From: Bacillus sp. MM2020_1
Lineage (GTDB): Bacteria > Bacillota > Bacilli > Bacillales > Cytobacillaceae
Length of the DNA: 64,000 bases
Assembly: GCA_011250595.1 (NCBI GenBank)
Contig: JAANMP010000021.1
Coordinates: forward strand, 1-64,000
Direction of reading: 5' to 3'
Part shown: positions 1 through 8,704 of the stretch, piece after piece
How the letters are laid out: each line of letters begins with the position of its first letter
Numbering within the stretch: position 1 is the first letter of the stretch
Notes under the pieces: model-generated
What the model saw: only the letters and a program-made list of their open reading frames with translations
Told to the model about the DNA's origin: nothing
The model's database searches: none
Made by a program: the position numbers and the translations under genes

Positions 1-48
1 GGCACCGCCCGTGGACATTTGTCCACGAGCGGTGCCTGACACCATTTC
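1..48. repeat. Hairpin of the GGTGTCAGGCACC repeat family, cut by the window edge
   Basis: A long inverted repeat with arms containing GGCACCGC and GTGGAC faces GTCCAC and GCGGTGCC, followed by TGACACC. The outermost left bases are missing because the window begins here. The core GGTGCCTGACACC recurs at 8661-8699, 33296-33308 and 36628-36640. It lies downstream of racE and may act as a transcription terminator, although no long T-run is seen on the racE side. Confidence 0.7.
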
Positions 49-118
49 TATAACACCTCTTATATAACACCAATTCTTTTTCAACATAAAAAAGAGCCGC
101 TTATTTAAGCAACCCGAT

Positions 119-913
119 TTATAGTTTTATTTTTTGTACGTTCTGAATGGGAACGCCAAGCCATTGTGAGGCGATTTTCGAAAATATCCGTCTTGAACCG
201 GTTGTGATAAATTCATGTTCTGGTTCTTCCTCACACGTTTCAAGTAACCCATTATACTGAAGGATTGCACTTATTTCTCGAGCCGTCTCATCACCTGAGC
301 TAATTACGCTGACAGACTCACCCATAACGTTTTTTATGACGGGCTCAAGCAATGGGTAGTGGGTGCAGCCTAAAATTAGAGTATCAAGATTCTGATCCTG
401 CATTGGCTTTAATGCCTCATCAACAACTCTTTCCACTATCGGCCCGGCAAATTCATTACTCTCTACAAGAGGAACAAACTTTGGACAGGCATGACTTTTT
501 ACAAACAGCCGGCTATTTAAAGATTTCAAAGCTCTTTCGTAGGCACCACTTTTCACAGTGCCTTCCGTACCAATAATCCCGACACGGTAGTTTTTTGTCT
601 TCTTAATTGCCGCCCGTGCCCCTGGATTAATTACACCTAAAACAGGAATAGACAATTCCTTTCGAATCTCGTCTAGTGCCGCTGCAGTTGCCGTATTACA
701 GGCAATAACGAGCATTTTGATCTTCTTTTCTAATAAGAATGAGGTCATTTCCCAAGTAAACCTCTTCACTTCCCTCGTCGTTCTCGGACCATAGGGACAG
801 CGTGCTGTATCTCCCAAATAGATAATTTTCTCATTTGGAAGTTGTCTGATTACCTCTTTGGCTACAGTCAATCCGCCAACACCGGAATCAATAACACCAA
901 TTGCTTGTTTCAA
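119..913 (-). CDS. racE: Glutamate racemase RacE/MurI
   Basis: The enzyme interconverts L- and D-glutamate without a cofactor and supplies D-Glu for cytoplasmic peptidoglycan precursor synthesis. The 264-residue protein has the N-terminal [11 protein letters not shown] motif. The two catalytic cysteines are visible as C72 in [10 protein letters not shown] and C183 in [10 protein letters not shown], with H185 beside the second. Length is normal for Gram-positive racemases. The start is a TTG preceded by an AGAGG ribosome site. It lies 14 bp after the MarR-family gene, so the two are probably co-transcribed, as in B. subtilis ysmB-racE. Confidence 0.97.
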   Translation of the reverse strand: MKQAIGVIDSGVGGLTVAKEVIRQLPNEKIIYLGDTARCPYGPRTTREVKRFTWEMTSFLLEKKIKMLVIACNTATAAALDEIRKELSIPVLGVINPGARAAIKKTKNYRVGIIGTEGTVKSGAYERALKSLNSRLFVKSHACPKFVPLVESNEFAGPIVERVVDEALKPMQDQNLDTLILGCTHYPLLEPVIKNVMGESVSVISSGDETAREISAILQYNGLLETCEEEPEHEFITTGSRRIFSKIASQWLGVPIQNVQKIKL

Positions 914-927
914 ACTTATCGCCTCTT

Positions 928-1383
928 TTAACGCATTTCCTGATGCAATTTCGTTAAACTTTTTTGAAGTAGCTGTATTTCTTCCGTGGAGAAATTGACC
1001 AACACTTCTTCTAAATAGCCTTGACGCTTTTTAATCACTTCATCGATGATTCGCTTGCCCTCTTCAAGAAGATGAATTCTGACAACACGACGATCATTCG
1101 GATTTTTCACCCGCTCCACGAGTAAATTTTTCTCCATCCGATCGACAAGGTCTGTTGTCGTACTGCATGCCAAATACATCTTATTAGAAAGTTCGCCAAT
1201 TGTCATATCACCATCTTCAAACAACCATTGCAGTGCCACAAATTGCGGAGGAGTAATCGTATACGTACTTAACATTTCTCTTCCCTTTTGCTTGATGATC
1301 CCAGAGATATAGCGTAAATCCTTCTCAATATTTGCAACAATTTCAATATCCCCATTTGCTTTTTGTGAATTTTCGAGTTTCAT
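928..1383 (-). CDS. ysmB: MarR-family transcriptional regulator (YsmB-like)
   Basis: This is a 151-residue winged-helix regulator. Helices around residues 25-60 form the dimer region. The DNA-binding part includes [20 protein letters not shown], followed by the wing motif [12 protein letters not shown] typical of MarR proteins. The ligand and targets cannot be read from sequence. It sits directly before racE, as ysmB does in B. subtilis. There it neighbours gerE, whereas here three extra genes separate the two. The ATG start has a GGAG site 9 bp upstream. Confidence 0.88.
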   Translation of the reverse strand: MKLENSQKANGDIEIVANIEKDLRYISGIIKQKGREMLSTYTITPPQFVALQWLFEDGDMTIGELSNKMYLACSTTTDLVDRMEKNLLVERVKNPNDRRVVRIHLLEEGKRIIDEVIKKRQGYLEEVLVNFSTEEIQLLQKSLTKLHQEMR

Positions 1384-1547
1384 CCGATAACACTCCTATA
1401 AAAAGCTTCTCTTCTCCTTGAGACTATATCTATTAAAAATGATTGTTCAAAGTTGTACGTCTTAATGCTTGTACTTATTTTCTACTTTTTGCGCAGAAAA
1501 TTCAAGTTGAAACTATTAGAAATATATTAGTTTACCGCTGTTTGGAA

Positions 1548-1553
1548 TATAAT
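1548..1553 (+). promoter_or_regulatory. Probable -10 box for the HesB-like gene
   Basis: A perfect TATAAT lies 41 bp before the start codon at 1594. No good -35 hexamer is found at 16-18 bp, so this is a weak or activator-dependent promoter call. Confidence 0.35.
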
Positions 1554-1593
1554 AAAGAGGGAATTTCAATAATAAACCAAAGGTGAGAAAAGA

Positions 1594-1896
1594 ATGGACA
1601 TCGTAATCAGCAAGTCAGCATTACAATGGTTTAAAAATGAGGTAGAGTTAAAAGCAGGCGATAAAGTAAAGTTTTATCCAAAAGTTTATGGAAACAGCCC
1701 TGTGCAAGAAGGTTTTTCACTCGGCTTTACTGTAGATAATGAGCCCATCGATATCATAACTAAATTCGAAGCAGATGGCATGTGGTTTTATATTGAAGAA
1801 AGGGACTTGTGGTTTTTTAATGGCCATGATTTACACGTTGGTTACAATGAAGAAATAGATGAGGTTGAATATAGCTATACAAAGCATGAAGAGTAA
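1594..1896 (+). CDS. HesB/YneR-like small protein
   Basis: This 100-residue acidic cytoplasmic protein resembles the YneR branch of the HesB/IscA fold (IVISKSALQWFKNEVEL, then GFTVDNEP). It lacks the three cysteines that bind iron-sulfur clusters in true IscA and SufA proteins, so an A-type carrier role is unlikely. Function is unknown. The gene stands alone on the plus strand, with an AAAGGTGAG ribosome site at 1579-1587 and a terminator immediately after. It is convergent with the histidine kinase gene. Confidence 0.75.
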   Translation: MDIVISKSALQWFKNEVELKAGDKVKFYPKVYGNSPVQEGFSLGFTVDNEPIDIITKFEADGMWFYIEERDLWFFNGHDLHVGYNEEIDEVEYSYTKHEE

Positions 1897-1911
1897 AAAA
1901 ACATGAACACA

Positions 1912-1946
1912 AATAGGAAGGTTGGTGCTCAGTCTTCCTATTTTAG
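1912..1946 (+). terminator. Rho-independent terminator after the HesB-like gene
   Basis: AATAGGAAG (1912-1920) pairs with CTTCCTATT (1934-1942), followed by a T-rich stretch. It may also serve the convergent kinase gene. Confidence 0.65.
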
Positions 1947-1970
1947 TCCGTTTTAAAACAATTTTCTATG

Positions 1971-3119
1971 TTATTGACCATTTTTTGCTAAACCGCTCCT
2001 TTTCCGTTTTGACTTTTCAATTATATGCCCATTTATTGGCAAAATAACTTCGATAATAGTTCCTTTTTTATCACTCCAAAAATGAACGGTCCCATAGTGA
2101 TTATCAATAATTTGTTTAGAATTCATGATCCCTAGTCCAGTTCCGCTTTCTTTTGTTGTAAAAAACGGCTCACCGATACGTTGTAACACATGTCTCGGCA
2201 TTCCACACCCATTATCCTTAAACAGCATCTTTACTTGATTAAAACCATGCTTCTTAAGCTCAATAGTGACTTCCCCACCCCTTGGCATTGCTTCAATCGC
2301 ATTTTTCAAAAAATTAATAACGACTTGTTTTAGCTGATTTTGATCGCAGTTAATGATTGAATTCCCACATTCATTCATAAATGTAATTTCAACATTATTC
2401 ATAATTGCTTGTGTATCAATCAGCGTTTTCACATCTTCAATCATTGTTTGCAAACTCACAGGTGCAAATTTAAGATCTTGAGGTTTTGCAAGTACCAATA
2501 ATTCGCTTAGGATAAGTTCGATTCTATTGATTTCTGATTGGATAATATCAAAGTAAGATTTATGCTCATTTAATTTTGTTTCCATTAATTGAAGAAACCC
2601 TTTAATCGCAGTCAGTGGGTTCCGCACTTCATGTGCAATCCCAGCGGCCAGCTGTCCAGCCATTTTTAATTTCTCCGTATTTAATAATAGTGCCAGTGTT
2701 TTTTTTCGATCCGTTATATCCCTAATAATGATATGCCTTCCTGACTGATTCTGAAATATCGTCGGAATCCCTTTTACTTCTGCCTCAAATACAGAGCCAT
2801 CCAACCGTATCAGTTTGTATTCGAAAAAGTCTGTTGCATTCCCGCTAGTAACCATTTCGACCCGCTCCTTAATACGCTCATGATAATCAGCGTGGATGAG
2901 GTCGACGATTTTCTTTTGTTGAATTTCTTCTTTGTTTATTGCTCCAAATAATCTTGCACCGGTTTCATTAATAAATAAAATATCATCCCCACAAGCAATG
3001 ATTACGGCATCAGGTGAATTTTCAACCAAATCTCGATAAGATTCTTCACGTTTTTCTAATTCTTCTGCAATATTCGTGTTAATTAAATCATTGAAAGCTG
3101 CTTTTATTGAACTGCTCAT
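1971..3119 (-). CDS. Cytoplasmic PAS-domain sensor histidine kinase, sporulation-kinase type
   Basis: The 382-residue protein has one PAS domain (about residues 27-137) and a HisKA dimerisation helix with the phospho-acceptor H163 in GIAHEVRNPLTAIKGFLQ. An HATPase domain follows, with an N box around 261-275, DNGCGMP at 302-308 and GTGLG at 326-330. No membrane segment is present, so it senses a cytoplasmic signal. The H-box is of the kind found in Bacillus sporulation kinases that feed Spo0F. No response regulator gene lies nearby, which fits an orphan phosphorelay kinase. That role is inferred; the kinase identity is clear. The ribosome site is weak. Confidence 0.88.
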   Translation of the reverse strand: MSSSIKAAFNDLINTNIAEELEKREESYRDLVENSPDAVIIACGDDILFINETGARLFGAINKEEIQQKKIVDLIHADYHERIKERVEMVTSGNATDFFEYKLIRLDGSVFEAEVKGIPTIFQNQSGRHIIIRDITDRKKTLALLLNTEKLKMAGQLAAGIAHEVRNPLTAIKGFLQLMETKLNEHKSYFDIIQSEINRIELILSELLVLAKPQDLKFAPVSLQTMIEDVKTLIDTQAIMNNVEITFMNECGNSIINCDQNQLKQVVINFLKNAIEAMPRGGEVTIELKKHGFNQVKMLFKDNGCGMPRHVLQRIGEPFFTTKESGTGLGIMNSKQIIDNHYGTVHFWSDKKGTIIEVILPINGHIIEKSKRKRSGLAKNGQ

Positions 3120-3147
3120 CTCTATTTATCTATTCCTTCCCTCATAA

Positions 3148-3184
3148 AATAAAAAGCCAAGATAGGAGTGGCCCATCTTGGCTT
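3148..3184 (-). terminator. Terminator of the DUF2294 gene
   Basis: AAGCCAAGAT (3154-3163) pairs perfectly with ATCTTGGCTT (3175-3184). An A-rich run on the plus strand gives the T-run on the minus strand. Confidence 0.85.
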
Positions 3185-3224
3185 ATGACTAGCTCAATCG
3201 AAATTGTCCAGCTCACTTCCGCCT

Positions 3225-3932
3225 CTATGCTGTTGGTGATAAGATCAGTACGATTACACTTTTATCACGGTAAAAATCCCAATCCACAAAAATATCATTC
3301 ACTTTCGTTTGCAGAATTGATTCAAAATTACCGTTGTTATGCAATAATCGTTTCTCAAGATTCCGTTTGGCTAGCCTTAATGATTCAAAGTTACCTAATC
3401 GAATTAACTCCTTCTCAATAGGAACGAGAATACCATTGCGAATAACAACTAAAGTTCTTTCATTTAATAAATAGGAAAGAACTTCTTCTGGCGTCTTTTC
3501 CGCTTGAAGGCTAATTTTATTAATTTCTTGATGAAGGGTTTCTTTCCCATGAAACATATAGGTTTTATCATTTTCATTTCCGCTTTCAGCCGATGTAGTG
3601 CTAGAGCCAATACAAACAAATAAACCGCTTTTATTGTGTAATCCCCAGTCGTAATAAAATTCATTAACTTCCATACCTGTCAGAATTTTAATATAGGCTT
3701 TAAACTCGGGGATGAGTGTTTGCATCAACAGATCCCTTGTTGTTTGAATCATTGTCTCCTGGTGCTGTCCCAACAAAACCATTTCTGAAGGTGACATGAA
3801 GTTCCGTAAATAAATAGTCATTACCGAATGATTATAAGAAACAAAGACCGACTCAGGACCTTTACCGAAGTTTTCACGGAGAGTTCTTCCAATATACCCC
3901 GCCAATTCGGTTTGCACTTGCCTTTTTTCCAA
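3225..3932 (-). CDS. DUF2294 (MpsC-like) protein, two tandem domains
   Basis: The 235-residue soluble protein contains two copies of the DUF2294 unit. The first (about 1-110) begins with GKGPESVFVSYNHSVMTIYL, and the second (about 150-235) contains ERTLVVIRNGILVPIEKELI and VNDIFVDWDFYRD. The family is also called MpsC after a Na+-linked membrane potential system, but no partner transporter is present, so function is unknown. The start is a TTG behind AAAGGATG and a nine-base T tract. It lies upstream of the histidine kinase, separated by a terminator. Both genes are absent between gerE and ysmB in B. subtilis. Confidence 0.8.
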   Translation of the reverse strand: MEKRQVQTELAGYIGRTLRENFGKGPESVFVSYNHSVMTIYLRNFMSPSEMVLLGQHQETMIQTTRDLLMQTLIPEFKAYIKILTGMEVNEFYYDWGLHNKSGLFVCIGSSTTSAESGNENDKTYMFHGKETLHQEINKISLQAEKTPEEVLSYLLNERTLVVIRNGILVPIEKELIRLGNFESLRLAKRNLEKRLLHNNGNFESILQTKVNDIFVDWDFYRDKSVIVLILSPTA

Positions 3933-4067
3933 AAAAAAACATCCTTTTATGAGATAAAAGCATTATTTCTTTTATCCTAGGTTTATTTTATATGTCTATA
4001 ACTAGATTATCAATTTATTTATGATTTTTTATTCACAATTTCCTATTGAAAATTACTTATGTAGTCA

Positions 4068-4100
4068 AAATTAAACCGGCCTCCCAAAAAGGAAGCCGGT
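4068..4100 (-). terminator. gerE terminator
   Basis: ACCGGC-CTCC (4075-4085) pairs with GGAAGCCGGT (4091-4100) just after the gerE stop, with A/T-rich sequence following on the minus strand. Confidence 0.75.
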
Positions 4101-4105
4101 CATTT

Positions 4106-4330
4106 TTAAAGTTCTAGCTCTCCCATTCGAAGGAGCTCTACAACTGCTTGAGAACGCCCTTTGACACCAAGCTTTTGCATGGCATTTGAAATGTGATTCC
4201 GAACCGTTTTTTCGCTTATAAATAATTCACCAGCGATTTCTTTCGTTGTTTTGTCTTGTACTAATAACTCGAATACTTCTCTTTCTCGTTTGGTGAGTAA
4301 CGGTTTATGATTATAAACATTCTCCTTCAA
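4106..4330 (-). CDS. gerE: Spore coat gene regulator GerE
   Basis: This 74-residue LuxR-type helix-turn-helix protein has the same length as B. subtilis GerE and an almost identical core ([22 protein letters not shown] in part, then [20 protein letters not shown]). In B. subtilis it acts in the mother cell late in sporulation, binding DNA as a dimer to activate or repress SigK-dependent coat genes. The protein begins with TTG behind a strong AAGGAGG site 10 bp upstream. A good SigK promoter match lies upstream, as expected for this gene. Confidence 0.97.
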   Translation of the reverse strand: MKENVYNHKPLLTKREREVFELLVQDKTTKEIAGELFISEKTVRNHISNAMQKLGVKGRSQAVVELLRMGELEL

Positions 4331-4393
4331 GTACTGTAACCCTCCTTGCCTTCGCCAGTTATGAACACGGGGTGGGTATATATTTAGTCAACA

Positions 4394-4422
4394 TATCTTA
4401 TGTGAACAGCACGAATGTAGTG
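4394..4422 (-). promoter_or_regulatory. Probable SigK promoter of gerE
   Basis: On the minus strand CAC is followed after 17 bp by CATAAGATA, matching the SigK consensus AC-N16/17-CATANNNTA. It lies about 65 bp upstream of the gerE TTG. Mother-cell transcription of gerE by SigK is established in B. subtilis; the site here is a motif match. Confidence 0.6.
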
Positions 4423-4537
4423 ACTATAATTACAAACAGATGATTGTTTTTATTAAAAAAATCCATTTCAAGAATCATCCCATATGTAAACCAATCACTG
4501 CTGAAAGAACAAATGCAATTATTCGCCTATAAACGAC

Positions 4538-4576
4538 AAAAAACCTTCTTTTCCATAGTAGAAAAGAAGGTTTTTT
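4538..4576 (-). terminator. sdhCAB operon terminator
   Basis: A 16 bp perfect stem, AAAAAACCTTCTTTTC with GAAAAGAAGGTTTTTT, lies just downstream of sdhB. Both flanks are suitable T-runs. Confidence 0.9.
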
Positions 4577-4589
4577 AGCATCCGCATTA

Positions 4590-5351
4590 CTATGCGTGGT
4601 CACTTCCAAAGAAGCTTCTAAATGCTTGAATGGTTGTATCGCGGTTTAATGCTGCAATCGAGGTAGTCAAAGGAATACCTTTCGGGCATGATTGAACACA
4701 GTTTTGGGAGTTTCCGCAGCTTGCAAGTCCGCCTTCACCCATAATCGCTTCAAGACGTTCTGCCTTATTCATTGCACCAGTTGGATGTGCGTTGAAAAGA
4801 CGAACCTGAGAAAGTGGCTGTGCACCAATAAAGTCTGATTTGCTGTTTACGTTCGGGCAAGCCTCAAGGCAAACACCACAGGTCATACATTTTGAAAGCT
4901 CATAAGCCCATTGACGCTTTGTTTCAGGCATACGTGGTCCAGGCCCCAAATCATAGGTACCATCGATTGGAATCCATGCTTTCACTTTCTTTAAAGCATC
5001 AAACATTCTGCTCCGGTCAACCTGTAAGTCGCGGACGACTGGGAATGTTTTCATTGGGGCTAATCGAATCGGCTGCTCCAATTGGTCCACAAGTGCTGAA
5101 CATGCTTGACGAGGCTTTCCGTTGATGATCATGGAACATGCTCCGCATACTTCTTCAAGACAGTTCATATCCCAAGTAACCGGGCTAGAGGCTTGTCCTT
5201 TTGCGTTTAATGGGTTCTTACGGATTTCCATTAACGCCGAGATGACATTCATATTCGGACGATAAGGAACCTCAAATTCCTCCACGTAAGAAGTAGTATC
5301 TTCGTTATCCTGACGTGAAATAATAAATTTAACCATTTTAGTTTCAGACAT
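4590..5351 (-). CDS. sdhB: Succinate dehydrogenase iron-sulfur subunit SdhB
   Basis: This 253-residue subunit carries electrons from SdhA flavin to the membrane cytochrome b. The N-terminal ferredoxin domain has the [2Fe-2S] motif CLEEVCGACSM with a further cysteine in PRQAC. The C-terminal domain has CMTCGVCLEACP and CGNSQNCVQSCPKG for the [4Fe-4S] and [3Fe-4S] clusters. It is the last gene of sdhCAB, 15 bp after sdhA, and is followed by a strong terminator. The ATG has a GGGGGAG site. Confidence 0.98.
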   Translation of the reverse strand: MSETKMVKFIISRQDNEDTTSYVEEFEVPYRPNMNVISALMEIRKNPLNAKGQASSPVTWDMNCLEEVCGACSMIINGKPRQACSALVDQLEQPIRLAPMKTFPVVRDLQVDRSRMFDALKKVKAWIPIDGTYDLGPGPRMPETKRQWAYELSKCMTCGVCLEACPNVNSKSDFIGAQPLSQVRLFNAHPTGAMNKAERLEAIMGEGGLASCGNSQNCVQSCPKGIPLTTSIAALNRDTTIQAFRSFFGSDHA

Positions 5352-5366
5352 TCTTCCTACTCCCCC

Positions 5367-7115
5367 TTAACTTTTAGCGTAATTGCGTTCACGTGGCTTA
5401 ATTAATGAGACATCAACATCTTCGTAATGGAAAGCCGGCGCTGATGAACTGTCAACAAATTTCGCCATTGTCGTTTTTAAGAATTCTTCATCATTACGTG
5501 TAGGGAAGTCAGGCTTATAATGAGCACCACGGCTCTCATTCCGGTTGTATGCACCAATTGTAATCACTCGAGCCAATTGCAGCATGTTTTGCAGTTGACG
5601 AGTAAAGGCTGCTCCTTGGTTGCTCCATTTGGATGTATCATTAATGTTAATATTTTGATAACGTTCTAAAAGTTCTTGTATCTTTTCATCTGTTTTTAAC
5701 AGCCTGTCATTATGGCGAACAACGGTTACGTTATCCGTCATCCATTCCCCAAGCTCTTTATGAAGAATATAAGCATTTTCAGTTCCATTTAGAGACATAA
5801 TTGAATTCCACTTATCTTCTTGTTCTTTGACATGACGGTCAAATACAGTAGAAGAAACGGCATCGGAACTCTTTTCTAAGCCTTTAATATATTTAACCAC
5901 GTTAGGACCTACGACCATTCCGCCATAAATCGCTGAAAGTAAGGAATTGGCACCTAAACGGTTCGCACCATGTTGTGAATAATCACACTCACCTGCTGCA
6001 AACAGACCAGGAATGCTTGTCATTTGGTCATAATCCACCCATAGTCCACCCATTGAATAGTGAACAGCAGGGAAGATTTTCATTGGAACTTTACGTGGGT
6101 CATCACCCATGAATTTTTCGTAAATTTCAATAATACCACCAAGCTTAACATCTAATTCATGTGGATCTTTATGAGAAAGGTCGAGGTAGACCATGTTCTC
6201 GCCATTGATTCCGAGTTTTTGATTCACACACACATCAAAAATTTCTCGAGTTGCGATATCACGAGGGACAAGGTTTCCGTAGGCCGGATATTTTTCCTCT
6301 AAGAAATACCAAGGCTTACCATCTTTATAAGTCCAAATACGGCCACCTTCACCACGAGCGGATTCACTCATAAGGCGAAGCTTATCGTCACCAGGAATGG
6401 CTGTTGGATGAATTTGGATCATTTCACCGTTAGCGTAATAAGCACCTTGCTGATACACAATCGATGCTGCAGAACCAGTATTAATAACTGAGTTTGTCGA
6501 TTTTCCAAAAATAATACCAGGGCCTCCAGTTGCCATGATTACGGCATCACCAGAGAACGATTTAATTTCCATAGTTTTTAAATTTTGAGCAACGATTCCA
6601 CGACATACACCATCGTCATCAACAACAGAGCCTAGGAATTCCCAGCCTTCATATTTCGTAACCAAACCTGCTACTTCTTCACGACGAACTTGTTCATCTA
6701 ATGCATAAAGCAGCTGTTGACCAGTCGTAGCACCAGCAAATGCTGTCCGGTGGAATTGGGTTCCTCCAAAACGACGGAAGTCTAAGAGTCCTTCAGGTGT
6801 CCTGTTAAACATAACTCCCATCCGGTCCATTAAGTGAATAATACCGGGTGCTGCGTCACACATCGCTTTTACTGGCGGCTGGTTAGCTAAAAAGTCTCCG
6901 CCATAAACGGTGTCATCAAAGTGAATATATGTTGAATCGCCTTCACCTTTTGTATTAACTGCTCCATTAATACCACCCTGGGCACAAACAGAGTGAGAAC
7001 GCTTAACTGGAACAAGAGAAAATAGCTCAACTGGTGTTCCCGTTTCCGCAACCTTAATCGTTGCCATTAAGCCAGCTAAACCACCGCCGACAATAATTAC
7101 CTTACCTTTACTCAT
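5367..7115 (-). CDS. sdhA: Succinate dehydrogenase flavoprotein subunit SdhA
   Basis: The 582-residue catalytic subunit oxidises succinate to fumarate at the inner face of the membrane. The N-terminal dinucleotide fold reads VIIVGGGLAGLMATIKV, and HSVCAQGGINGAVN carries the region of covalent FAD attachment. HPTAIPGDDKL and the active-site SESARGEGGRIW are present, as is GANRLGANSLLSAIYGG. Length is close to the B. subtilis protein. It lies between sdhC and sdhB in one operon. Confidence 0.98.
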   Translation of the reverse strand: MSKGKVIIVGGGLAGLMATIKVAETGTPVELFSLVPVKRSHSVCAQGGINGAVNTKGEGDSTYIHFDDTVYGGDFLANQPPVKAMCDAAPGIIHLMDRMGVMFNRTPEGLLDFRRFGGTQFHRTAFAGATTGQQLLYALDEQVRREEVAGLVTKYEGWEFLGSVVDDDGVCRGIVAQNLKTMEIKSFSGDAVIMATGGPGIIFGKSTNSVINTGSAASIVYQQGAYYANGEMIQIHPTAIPGDDKLRLMSESARGEGGRIWTYKDGKPWYFLEEKYPAYGNLVPRDIATREIFDVCVNQKLGINGENMVYLDLSHKDPHELDVKLGGIIEIYEKFMGDDPRKVPMKIFPAVHYSMGGLWVDYDQMTSIPGLFAAGECDYSQHGANRLGANSLLSAIYGGMVVGPNVVKYIKGLEKSSDAVSSTVFDRHVKEQEDKWNSIMSLNGTENAYILHKELGEWMTDNVTVVRHNDRLLKTDEKIQELLERYQNININDTSKWSNQGAAFTRQLQNMLQLARVITIGAYNRNESRGAHYKPDFPTRNDEEFLKTTMAKFVDSSSAPAFHYEDVDVSLIKPRERNYAKS

Positions 7116-7172
7116 TCGTGACTCACTCCCTTAATCCAAAATCCACTATTTTTACGATCAATAATTAATTTG

Positions 7173-7781
7173 TTAGACAAAAGCTAATAATGTCGTTACC
7201 CCAACATAGGATAGAGCCAAGAAAATAACGATTGTCACGTATGTAGAAATAACTTGAGAACGTGGCGATACTGTGATACCCCAGCTAACTAAGAATGACC
7301 ATAATCCATTTGCAAAGTGGAAAATAGCTGAAATAATACCAACCACATAAAATGCAAACATGAATGGGGATGAAAGAATATCTTGCATCATTTGGAAGTT
7401 TACTTCATTCCCAAACGCTGCGGCTATCCGTGTTTCCCATACATGCCAAGTGATAAAGATTAGTGTGATCACACCGGACACACGTTGAAGCATAAACATC
7501 CAGTTTCTAAAAAATCCATATTGGCTTGCATTGTTTTTGGCTGTAAAAGCAATATACAGCCCGTAGATTGCATGAAATAAAATTGGTAAATAAATAATTA
7601 CAGTTTCTAAGACATAGCGAAAAGGAAGATTTCCCATAAAGTTTGCTGCTTTGTTAAAGGACTCTACCCCAACTGTCGCATAGTGGTTCACCACCAGATG
7701 CTGCATTACGAAGATCCCGATTGGAATTACTCCTAGCAGCGAATGCAATCTCCGATAAACAAACTCTCGATTACCCGCCAT
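7173..7781 (-). CDS. sdhC: Succinate dehydrogenase cytochrome b558 subunit SdhC
   Basis: The 202-residue membrane anchor should span the membrane five times and bind two haems, passing electrons to menaquinone. Candidate axial histidines are visible in RRLHSLLG, MQHLVVNHY, FHAIYGLY, FITWHVWE and IFHFANGLW. It opens the sdhCAB operon behind a clear SigA promoter and a GGGGGG ribosome site. B. subtilis has the same single diheme anchor architecture and gene order. Confidence 0.96.
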   Translation of the reverse strand: MAGNREFVYRRLHSLLGVIPIGIFVMQHLVVNHYATVGVESFNKAANFMGNLPFRYVLETVIIYLPILFHAIYGLYIAFTAKNNASQYGFFRNWMFMLQRVSGVITLIFITWHVWETRIAAAFGNEVNFQMMQDILSSPFMFAFYVVGIISAIFHFANGLWSFLVSWGITVSPRSQVISTYVTIVIFLALSYVGVTTLLAFV

Positions 7782-7864
7782 AAATTTACCCCCCTATAAT
7801 GTTTAAAAAAAATGATGTTCAGTTTCTATCAATTTAATTCCCTTATTAGGAAACCTGGCATCAC

Positions 7865-7882
7865 TGTGACAATAATGTGACA
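7865..7882. promoter_or_regulatory. Direct repeat at the sdh transcription start
   Basis: TGTGACA occurs at 7865-7871 and again at 7876-7882, an exact 11 bp period. It overlaps the expected +1 of the sdhC promoter, so a bound factor would block transcription. The spacing resembles response-regulator boxes, but no regulator can be named. Confidence 0.4.
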
Positions 7883-7887
7883 AGTCC

Positions 7888-7916
7888 ATTTTACTCCCAT
7901 CCAGAAAGAGCGTCAA
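7888..7916 (-). promoter_or_regulatory. SigA promoter of sdhCAB
   Basis: On the minus strand TTGACG, a 17 bp spacer and TAAAAT lie about 105 bp upstream of sdhC. The rest of the 7782-8213 gap is A/T-rich and holds the divergent yslB promoter; nothing else was recognised in it. Confidence 0.8.
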
Positions 7917-8160
7917 GAAAACGTATACACAATTCTTGCATAAATAATAAAATTTTTAAAATATATTGAAATTATAATAGACTTGTTATTCTTACTAATT
8001 TCACTGGCTTTATATTAAAAATATACAACTAATTACCAAAAAATAACGGTTGTTATATCTTCCAAATCGGGAATTATAATTATCATAGAAAATATGGTTA
8101 GATATTGCAAAATAACAAAAAAACGATTGAAATTGAGCCGTTTTATCTAGAAAAACTGTA

Positions 8161-8188
8161 CTGACACTTAATAAAAAATGTATATAAT
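8161..8188 (+). promoter_or_regulatory. Probable SigA promoter of yslB
   Basis: CTGACA (8161-8166), a 16 bp spacer and TATAAT (8183-8188) lie 26 bp before the GTG start. Confidence 0.65.
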
Positions 8189-8213
8189 AGAATGATAGAA
8201 AGAGGGGAAGCTT

Positions 8214-8657
8214 GTGAAAGATAGTACAGTTATTGTTGATACGATAAATACGGATGAACCAAGAACCATATCCATTTTCGGATATGAATTAATCAGGGAA
8301 ATTCTTTTACCTGAGATTTTAGGAAAAGATACACCTGAGATTTTATATTGGGCTGGAAAACGCCTCGCTCGTAAATTTCCGTTAACAGATATTGCTCAAA
8401 TTATTGATTTTTTCACAAAAGCCTCTTGGGGTCAGCTTGAAATAAAAAAAGAAAGTAAAACGGAAATCCAATTTGAACTTTTCAGTCCACTGATTGTCTC
8501 GCGTGTAAAATCAAAAGCTGAGTACTTTTTCCAACTCGAGGCTGGGTTCATCGCCCAACAAATCGAACTCCAAAAAGAAGCCAATGCTGAAACCTTTGAA
8601 CACCCTGTAAAAAAATCAAATATCGTCCTTTTCACCGTCAAATGGGAAAAAAACTAA
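8214..8657 (+). CDS. yslB: YslB, DUF2507 (V4R-like) protein
   Basis: This 147-residue soluble protein belongs to the DUF2507 family, related to the 4-vinyl-reductase-like small-molecule-binding fold. Recognisable parts are FGYELIREILLPEILG, ILYWAGKRLARKFPL and FFQLEAGFIAQQIELQ. Function is unknown. The gene lies between lysC and the sdh operon as in B. subtilis. The start is a GTG behind AGAGGGG. A perfect hairpin of the GGTGTCAGGCACC family serves as its terminator. Confidence 0.85.
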   Translation: MKDSTVIVDTINTDEPRTISIFGYELIREILLPEILGKDTPEILYWAGKRLARKFPLTDIAQIIDFFTKASWGQLEIKKESKTEIQFELFSPLIVSRVKSKAEYFFQLEAGFIAQQIELQKEANAETFEHPVKKSNIVLFTVKWEKN

Positions 8658-8660
8658 ATG

Positions 8661-8704
8661 AAATGGTGTCAGGCACCGCTCGGGTGCCTGACACCATTTT
8701 TTTT
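8661..8704. terminator. Terminator built from a GGTGTCAGGCACC repeat
   Basis: A 17 bp perfect stem (8661-8677 with 8683-8699) contains GGTGTCAGGCACC and its complement, followed by T8 on the plus strand. It ends yslB and, read the other way, lysC, whose stop at 8703 touches it. Confidence 0.9.
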
